15,126 nt of DNA, taken from assembly GCF_000003605.2 (NCBI RefSeq), contig NW_003153747.1, forward strand, positions 135,300-150,425, given 5' to 3'. A program made the translations under genes and the position numbers. The DNA is from Saccoglossus kowalevskii (Eukaryota > Hemichordata > Enteropneusta > Harrimaniidae). Below are positions 8,046 to 15,126 of this stretch, piece by piece. Position 1 is the first letter of the stretch. Each line of letters starts with the position of its first letter. The notes under the pieces were generated by a model. The model searched no databases. It was not told the origin of the DNA and saw only the letters and a list, made by a program, of their open reading frames with translations.

Positions 8046-10744
8046 GTATGCCTTTATCTACTTCCCATCGCCATTTATAATGTGAAAGAACTTCCCTGGG
8101 GCGGTGCTTGTATGCAGTCATGTCGTTCCGGGTGAATAACAACGTATTCCGTGTTTCTGTTCTTTTCATTTCTGAATTGATGCGATTTATTCCATACGGC
8201 GAGCATTAAAACTATTCTCTTTTCTCTGATCACACCACATTATATATAATCACTGAGGAATTACATGTAGTTACAGTTTTTTTTTAAATTCTCACCTTGA
8301 TGTTTTTTTTTTTAACACAACTTTCTATGAAATTTCGTTCTTTTCTATCAAAAAATATGTCTGTTCATCCATACAGATATTACTAATGTTTGTTTTCTTC
8401 TTTATTCTGTGTTGTGATTGACACTGTCTGTAAATCGTTTAATTCAAGCAAGTCTTAAACAGTACGTTAAAAATAAACAATATGGCATGTATTATAAGCA
8501 ATTGAGCAAATTTCTGGTTAAAATTATTGCCACATTTTGAGTTTTACAGTACTGTATCAAATAATTGAATCTAATTTTAGTTTGAGTGTGTGCATAGTTG
8601 TTAATTTTTGTGTGCAGCAAAGAAACTTTGCAATGTAAATATAAACTTGAATTTGGGTAGTCTGTTTCAGTAAGAATACATTCAGCAGACCTAGAATTGT
8701 AGAACTGAATATTCGCGTAAGTGTTCGCTTAAGATTTATCAATTCCCCTTGTTTCATCTTTTCCTCTTCACCATTATTTTTTTTATTTACATTATACAGT
8801 TATAATGTTATAAGCCTACAACCTTGTTTTTTCGTTTCTCCTGAAGAGTTAAATTGAGAATTTCTCTCAAGCTATAATGGGAAACTATAGCCTTGGAAAT
8901 AAAAAACAGCTTCAATTTCCTGCTTGTAAGCCGGTGGCAGTAAAAATCAAGTTCAATTAAGTCAATCCATAGTTGTGATCACTTTTTGGAACAAAATAAT
9001 GACTTTTTCTGACATCATAGATAATGGGTGAAGGCAACGAATCACATTGATGAGAAAAAACCCAGAGCTAAATACCATAGGCAGATGTATAGATTACAAT
9101 CAGTATTTAGGTAGACAATTCAAGATCAATAACGCATTGATTGCCTCATCAGTATTCTATCAAGCGTAGCCATTGAGATAAGGCCAGAAACAATGAATAT
9201 TAATGGTATCTGACACCTGCTGAATCCTAATCGTGTGTTCTTGTATTGAGAGGCAACTCTCTGGAGGTGTCAACATCTAGGAGCTTTTATGGTGTCTTCA
9301 TGATACCACATGGTAGTTTGTAATATTAATGTTACACCCGTCTTACACTTTCTTGCACTTTTTTCCCATGTACCACACTAAAACGATTGCACAAGGTTGT
9401 CTTTTTTTTTCAAGTACTCTAAATAGGTCATTTTTTCTATTAGTGCTTTTTTTTCGAGTGCTATTAACCTGACATTGTGCCATTAAATTTTAATACAGTT
9501 TGGAATGTGAGTTGCTTCTTTAATATCTTTTTTAAATGAACTCATTTTATATTCTCTTACAACTCTATGGTAGAATCAACTTAGTCATATTACATCTTAA
9601 TATTTTCGCTTGTTTTTTTCTCTTGCTGCTTTATTCTATTTTTCTCTGAATTGCTTATTGTCGCTGTTAGATACCAAAACTGTACTGTATGTACCGTGAT
9701 TCGCTTTGCGGAATTTTGTAGCGATAAACAGTCTTTTTATGACAAGCCAGAGTTAGCATTGTGAAAATTCATCAGCACTAATGCCGTTATCTCGTATGAT
9801 ATTGATGGAGGTGAAAATTAAAGCGTTTACAGTAAATAGCCAGTTCAATCCAAAATTTGGTTATTAAAAAAAGTATTGAATGAAAATTAAGCTAAAGTTA
9901 TTTTTCCTACCAGGAATAGTTATCAGTATGCATTCATGGGGATTGTCGTCATACATTGCATACATGTTGGTTTAGGACTAATGTTTTACCACATACACCG
10001 GATACTGATCTGATCAAACTTTCTTTAAAAGGGTGATTGTCGTCACATTTGAATTTTGTGTAAAAAATGTATTTTACATGCTTTTTGTTTGTCACATATC
10101 GTGTTACAACACCGACCACCTTTTGAAAGCAACAGTTATGTGCCAACATGCATTAGGGAAGGTGTGATGAACAGGAAATGTAATCTCTTTTCTATGCAAA
10201 TGACTTTATAAAGGCTGTAATGAAAAATTTAATGAAAACATAAAATTGACAGAAATAGTTTTTTTTTTTTGAGTGTATAATTGACAGATGCTGTCCATGT
10301 GTATTGCTTAGAACAGGTGACTAACACACGCCTGCCTATTTTATGTCATGCACGATGCATATCATGTCAAACTGTAAATGATATTTATAGCTTTTCACAT
10401 GGCGGAATTTGACCCCTATTCCAAAGGTAGTATTTTGACGGCTTTTCTGTCACATCAACTGCGTAATTATTATGCAGCCACTGTAGTCAAGTCACTCTAC
10501 ACTGGAATTCATTTCCTTCACTTTACTGTTGAGCAATGCCATGAAAATTGCACCCTGGTCACTCTCTCTGTCATGCTTCACCAATTTCAACCTAACTTAA
10601 GTAGACCTGCTGATTCCACTTTGAATATAAATAGTTTCAAGAATGTCTGTCGGTTTGTATTTCACTCAATTTGTGAAGTGTTATAAAAGCCTGAGCCAAA
10701 GATTGTACCCTTCATGAAAAAAACTGAATTCCTGTTAAATTCTA

Positions 10745-10772
10745 GCATAGACCTCTTCTATGAGGTCTATGC
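10745..10772. repeat. Perfect 11-bp inverted repeat followed by a T run
   Basis: GCATAGACCTC (10745-10755) and GAGGTCTATGC (10762-10772) are exact reverse complements with a 6-nt loop TTCTAT; CTGTTTTTTTTCC follows. Too short for a usual microRNA precursor. It may be part of a small dispersed palindromic element. Confidence 0.85.
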
Positions 10773-10831
10773 CTGTTTTTTTTCCACTTTGTGTATGTTG
10801 CAGTGTAGTGTAATGCAGTGTCAGTGTTCAG

Positions 10832-10844
10832 TGACCTTTGAACT
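10832..10844 (-). promoter_or_regulatory. DR1-type nuclear receptor site match
   Basis: TGACCTTTGAACT; its reverse complement AGTTCA-A-AGGTCA is two half-sites in direct repeat spaced by one base, the arrangement bound by HNF4 and RXR heterodimers in animals. A match of this kind in intron 2 is suggestive only. Confidence 0.3.
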
Positions 10845-11070
10845 TGTAGTGGCTGTGGGTAATTTACATGTAATAGACTCGGAAGGCTCGACTTTTGACC
10901 CTCTTTCAAAGGGGAACACATAGTTTTGCTTTGAACAGTTGTGCTAGATAAAAAATAGTTTCAGTGTGAAGGAAAATATCTCAAAGACTTATATTGGACC
11001 CACATTTAAAATTTGAACTTTTCCCTTTTCCAGTAATTTTGTGTTCTGCAAACGAACATCCAAATTTGTA

Positions 11071-11190
11071 TATTAGCCCATATAGGTGTATATTAGCCCA
11101 TATAGGTGTATATTAGCCCATATAGGTGTATATTAGCCCATATAGGTGTATATTAGCCCATATAGGTGTATATTAGCCAATATAGGTGTA
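11071..11190 (+). repeat. 20-bp tandem repeat, six copies
   Basis: Unit TATTAGCCCATATAGGTGTA repeated head to tail. Copies 1-5 are identical; copy 6 (11171-11190) has CCAA for CCCA. The near-identity points to recent expansion. It lies in intron 2, about 400 bp before the 60-bp array. Confidence 0.95.
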
Positions 11191-11588
11191 TATATTCTGC
11201 TTAACTGTAGAGGGCTACTCAGAAAGTGAAGTAAGATATGCTCCATATGGCACAAGACTATAACACACTGATGTTCCAATATTTGATCTAGAGTAATTGT
11301 TATCCTTTTTGATTTTAAAGTTGTGCGGTTAGACAGGACAGGCGAGCTGACTCTTGAATGTTAGGGTTACACAATGTACCAAACTTTGAAATGTTTATCA
11401 ACTCTGTGTGATTGCATGATAAACCGTATGATTGTTTTCATATCATAATTGCTTTATGGGAATTTAATGTGCTACCCAGTTATCAGTCTGTATGTGGAAC
11501 ACTACCAGCAGATAGACTGCTATCTTTTGGTTCATTTTTAATTTTCAGTATTAATTTTTTCTTTCAAAATGCAGGTTATCTTGTTAAT

Positions 11589-12367
11589 GTATATTTATAT
11601 CCAGATCATTTATTTCACAATAGTTAATTTTCATATTAAATAGGAAGGGTATATTTATATCCAGATCATTTATTTCACAATAGTTAATTTTCATATTAAA
11701 TAGGAAGGGTATATTTATATCCAGATCATTTATTTCACAATAGTTAATGTTCATAGTGAATAGGAAGGGTATATTTATATCCAGTTCATTTATTTCACAA
11801 TAGTTAATTTTCATATTAAATAGGAAGGGTATATTTATATCCAGATCATTTATTTCACAATAGTTAATGTTCATAGTGAATAGGAAGGGTATATTTATAT
11901 CCAGTTCATTTATTTCACAATAGTTAATGTCCATAGTGAATAGGAAGGGTATATTTATATCCAGTTCATTTATTTCACACTAGTTAATGTTCATAGTGAA
12001 TAGGAAGGGTATATTTATATCCAGTTCATTTATTTCACAATAGTTAATGTTCATAGTGAATAGAAAGGGTATATTTATATCCAGATAATTTATTTCACAA
12101 TAGTTAATGTCCATAGTGAATAGGAAGGGTATATTAATATCCAGATAAATTATTTCACAATAGTAATGTCCATAGTGAATAGGAAGGGTATATTTATATC
12201 CAGATAATTTATTTCACAATAGTTAATGTTCATAGTGAATAGGAAGGGTATATTTATATCCAGATAATTTATTTCACAATAGTTAATGTCCATAGTGAAT
12301 AGGAAGGGTATATTTATATCCAGATAATTTATTTCACAATAGTTAATGTTCATGGTGAATGGGAGGG
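11589..12367 (+). repeat. 60-bp tandem repeat (minisatellite), 13 copies
   Basis: Units start GTATATTTATATCCAGATCA, continue through TTTATTTCACAATAGTTAAT and end AATAGGAAGG. Twelve copies are 60 bp; copy 10 (12129-12187) has lost one base. Three variable spots separate the copies: GATCATT, GTTCATT or GATAATT; TTTCATATTAAA or G(T/C)CATAGTGAA; and single changes such as the CACACTAG of copy 7. Because 60 is divisible by three, the minus strand is open over long stretches (11584-11934 and 12150-12353), reading a 20-residue repeat like MNINYCEINDLDINIPFLFT; a stop in copy 7 and the 1-base loss in copy 10 break it. I take it as a non-coding intronic satellite. Confidence 0.95.
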
Positions 12368-12454
12368 GTATATGTAGTTAGATATTATTGTAATAGTATT
12401 TCCTTAATTGAATTTATACCAAAAAGTGCATATTTTAACCCATATTTTTACATT

Positions 12455-12980
12455 TTCAACTTCTTCTTGAAAACTAGAATTCTTATTGCTTTGATACTTG
12501 GTGTATATGTAACTCTTTTAGATTTGTTCATTTTGTGATGATATCTCTAATTTTCTAATTTTGATGAATATTTTTGGTAAAAGTGATATTTTCAACTTCG
12601 TGTTGAAAACCAGAAATATGATTGCTTTGACATTATATATATAGGTACTGCAGGTAGACCTCTCTCAGATTTGGTTCATATTGTAATGATATCTTCAATT
12701 ATCTAATTTTAATGAATATTTTTGTTATTTTCGGTAAAAAGTGATATTTTCGACTTCTTGTTAAAAAATCACAAGTCTGATTGCTTTTATGTTATACATA
12801 TAGGTACCTCAGGTAGACCTCTCTCAGATTTGTTCATCTTGTGATAATATCTTCAATTATCTAATTTTGATGAATATTTTTGTCATTTTTGTAAAAAGTG
12901 ATATTTTCAAATTCTTGTTGAAAACAGCAAGTCTGATTGCTTTGATACAATGTACTATACATATTGTTCATTTTCTAATG
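12455..12980 (+). repeat. Degenerate tandem repeat of about 136-158 bp, 3.5 copies
   Basis: Copies begin near 12455, 12591, 12749 and 12905 with TTC(A/G)A, followed by variants of CTTGTTGAAAAC, GATTGCTTTGATA, ATATAGGTAC, AGGTAGACCTCTCTCAGATT, TTGTGATGATATCT, TTCTAATTTTGATGAATATT and GGTAAAAAGTGATATT. The first copy lacks part of the AGACCTCTCTCAG section and the last is cut short. Copies are clearly diverged, so the array is older than the 20-bp and 60-bp arrays next to it. Confidence 0.85.
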
Positions 12981-13511
12981 TGGAGCTATCTCAGCCAACA
13001 GGCTGCTTGTTTATTTGTCAACTTGTCTTTCTGCAAAACTTTTATTTTGTGTTTGTTTATATGAAAATATGAACATGTTCATTTGTTAATAATTTAACAG
13101 TGATGGACAAGTAATATTTTTCAAACTTGGAGAAAATGTATTTTTGATCATTTTCAGGGAATTTTTTCATGTGCAGGTGGACTAAAGGGACACTAAAGCT
13201 ACTGTTGGATCTTCTTTTAATAACATATGTTACTTTAGGGGGGTGTTGGTGAAGTGCTGCAGGTGCAGGTGTTTTTACAGGATCGAGTTGAAGACTTTCA
13301 GTTGCCATAGTGCCATATTTAGGTATCATGGCTCATTGTTGGTTCTTGTGATTGTAATAACTTACTTTAATATGTAATAATGAATAATTTAAAGAGTGAC
13401 TTGGATGGTCTTAGGCAAATCTTATTTAACATTTTGCTTTGATTCATTGACGGTTATCCGGATTGCACTTTAACTCAAATGTATAATTTAATAAGTTACT
13501 TAGGTAGTGTT

Positions 13512-13530
13512 ATGCTAATTATATGCAAAT
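13512..13530 (+). promoter_or_regulatory. Two octamer-like (POU) motifs 11 bp apart
   Basis: ATGCTAAT (13512-13519) and the exact octamer ATGCAAAT (13523-13530) share orientation and are one helical turn apart. Short motifs in AT-rich DNA arise easily by chance. Confidence 0.25.
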
Positions 13531-13845
13531 TAGCCCACACAGCTTTTATAATTATTATACTGTATAACTGATACAACAGTAGAAGTTCAGAAGGTGGGTC
13601 TGGACAAAAATCGCAAGTGTCTTTCTGAAAACTTGATGTGAGTGTACATCACGTGGAAAACTGGCACATGTACAAAGACTACTTCCTCACTTTCCAAAAT
13701 ATATTTAAAAGAATCTGCAGATGGTGCAGACACAATGTCTGTTGATGAGGTGCTTTCCTGTCATTGACAATCCTGTTGTTGCAACAAAATTTACTCAAAC
13801 TTTTTAGCTCGGTTTTTTAGCTTGACTTGTCATTTCATTAAATAT

Positions 13846-14040
13846 TTAAATTTTTGTCATTTTTTGGTAAAAGTTATATTTTCGATTTTTCTTGTAGACC
13901 AAAAGTCTTATACCTTCAATATTGAATGTATACCGTAGGTACCTGAGCTGGACCTCTCTCAGATTTGTTAATTTCGTGAAGATATCTTCAATTTTTTGAT
14001 AGGAAGAAATTTTTGGCATTTCTGGTAAAAATGTTGTTAT
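13846..14040 (+). repeat. Isolated copy of the ~158-bp repeat
   Basis: Same landmarks in the same order as the array at 12455-12980: TTGTCATTTTTTGGTAAAAG, TTTTCGATTTTTCTTGTAGA, TAGGTACCTGAGCTGGACCT, CTCTCAGATTTGTTAATTTC, GATATCTTCAATTTT and GGCATTTCTGGTAAAAA. It is about 900 bp from the array, separated by unrelated sequence. The minus-strand open frame over it is repeat-derived. Confidence 0.8.
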
Positions 14041-15126
14041 CACCTTTGTGCTCTGGATAAAATGGCTTCCACTTTGTGCATCTTAAAAATTGCAGATTAT
14101 ACAAGTATATTGTATCAGCTGATTGGCTTGTCCTTGGCACATGACCTCCTAGTGACACTTGCACTATATGTAATTACAAAAATTAAGTGTGATTAATACC
14201 ATTAATTTACAATAACATAACTGAGTAATTGTTTTAAGTAAGTGAGTCTCTGATTCATATATTTGAAAGGAGTGAGCACTGACCTTGCAAATTTGTACAT
14301 TATTACATTTTGTTTGAAAAAATCTTCTCTCGATTGTTCAGTCTAACCATTAGGTACAGTTTAACTTTTTTATTATCATTATCAATTTTGTCACATTCAC
14401 ACACAAACATTCTGCTAACCTGTTTAGTTTCCAACCAAAACGTTGACCAAAATCTTTGAAATTTGTATCAAAATCTGTTTAGTCCAGAATTTGCAATGAA
14501 GTTGAAGAAAATGCGAAACAAAACATTGCCTTAAACAACGATGGATGAAAGGTTTAATCATGATGTATTACCTTTAGTCAGAAAGTGAGTTCTTATTTGG
14601 TTGTCTCAAAGGATGGCATTCATTCCGGTAAATAATTGGTCTGAGTTATAAATAATCTCTGGTATAGATTGCAAACTTCAGTGTTGTTTAGCGATGTCTG
14701 TAGTTAAGTTAGATGGTCATACATAAGTGGATAATGATGGAAGAGAACAGATCGGCAAAGTGTATTTATTTCATTACTTATTAAAAACGTGACATGATTC
14801 AATGCTGTCACATCGACCTGCATTGTACACAAGGTCTCATCTCTTCCAATTAAAAGAATATCTATATATTGTACAACCATGTTGTAATGATAATCAATGT
14901 ACACAGTCAGCTTTGGATCAATAATAGCACTTTTTTTTTTTTTGGAAAGCACTTATAGTATAGTAGTACTTATTGTGATTGCTTTGTAGTAGTGTACTAT
15001 GGTTCTTGTAACAGGTGGTCTGTTGACAAATCCAGGCATGTAAAAATGTTCATGATAATACTTTTGACCAATCATTATCTTTCATGGAAAAAAAATGAAG
15101 TTCTCTTTAGTTTTTTGGATCTGGGA
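14041..15126. other. AT-rich intronic DNA; nothing recognised
   Basis: No splice-bounded coding segment, tandem repeat or strong hairpin noticed. Contains a T run near 14932-14941. The minus-strand open frame at 14704-14952 starts in this T/A run and has no recognisable product. Confidence 0.5.

Larger units (their letters stand above)
8046..15126 (+). other. Intron 2 (5' part) of the KLHDC10-like gene, runs off the window
   Basis: Begins with the GTATGC donor after exon 2. No downstream + strand segment was found that encodes the next expected kelch features (a W...Y strand, MPRELAS-like turn, another GG pair) with splice sites, so this is at least 7 kb of intron. It is AT-rich with many T runs (e.g. 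8278-8286, 14932-14941) and holds most of the window's tandem repeats, listed separately. 8100-10380 shows no gene. An alternative is that the gene model ends or changes strand-partner in this stretch, but nothing seen supports that. Confidence 0.6.

Noticed and set aside
10378-10686. 102-codon + strand frame starting MIFIAFHMAEFDPYSKG
   Set aside because: No family resemblance and no splice support. It overlaps one of the paired TTTGACCC motifs and reads like translated repeat.
11071-12367. CRISPR-like regular spacing
   Set aside because: The arrays are direct tandem copies with no unique spacers, in animal-type DNA; they are minisatellites.
8046-15126. Search for a third kelch exon
   Set aside because: I looked for paired-glycine, MPRELAS-like and W/Y strand codings with splice sites on the + strand and found none; a very short exon could still be missed.
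1-15126. tRNA, rRNA or other structured RNA genes
   Set aside because: No GGTTCRA-type B box with a matching A box and no rRNA-like conserved stretch was noticed on either strand.

Overview
The window looks like animal nuclear DNA, most likely from a marine invertebrate (hemichordate, lancelet or similar; the group is a guess). It is AT-rich, sparsely coding, has GT-AG introns and TATA/Kozak-type signals, and is full of diverged satellite and dispersed repeats. There is no bacterial-style gene packing, no tRNA or rRNA, and no CRISPR array. Almost all long open frames here are chance or repeat-derived.

The one gene I recognise is the 5' end of a KLHDC10-like kelch protein on the + strand. It has a CpG-richer promoter and 5' leader (about 6900-7389), coding exon 1 (7390-7564), a 317-nt intron, and exon 2 (7882-8045) with the RSGHR...LYIFGGYNPD start of the first kelch repeat. 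Exon 2 ends in phase 0 at a GTATGC donor. No further kelch exon is visible, so intron 2 runs at least 7 kb to the window's end and the rest of the gene lies outside. The known vertebrate protein is a CUL2 substrate receptor and a regulator of the PP5/ASK1 stress pathway.

Upstream, about 3.2 kb away and on the opposite strand, a small GC-richer island (about 4080-4260) holds a possible first exon (4156 down to 4098) ending at an AAG|GTGAGT donor. A possible second exon lies at 3127-3061. This may be a divergent transcript, coding or non-coding, and is the least expected gene-like signal in the window.

Repeats by region: 1-1000 is AT-rich with a 33-bp doublet; 1028-1742 is a nested, diverged repeat carrying ATGGCCG/CGGCCAT hairpins; 2105-2364 and 3046-3125 are a decayed ACC/GGT-type triplet repeat apparently split by a solo LTR-like insertion (2369-3041, flanked by CCAC); 3126-4080 has two strong hairpins; 4260-6900 is intergenic with a CAAA microsatellite. 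Intron 2 carries a six-copy 20-bp array (11071-11190), a 13-copy 60-bp array (11589-12367) and a degenerate ~158-bp repeat (12455-12980, with another copy near 13846-14040).
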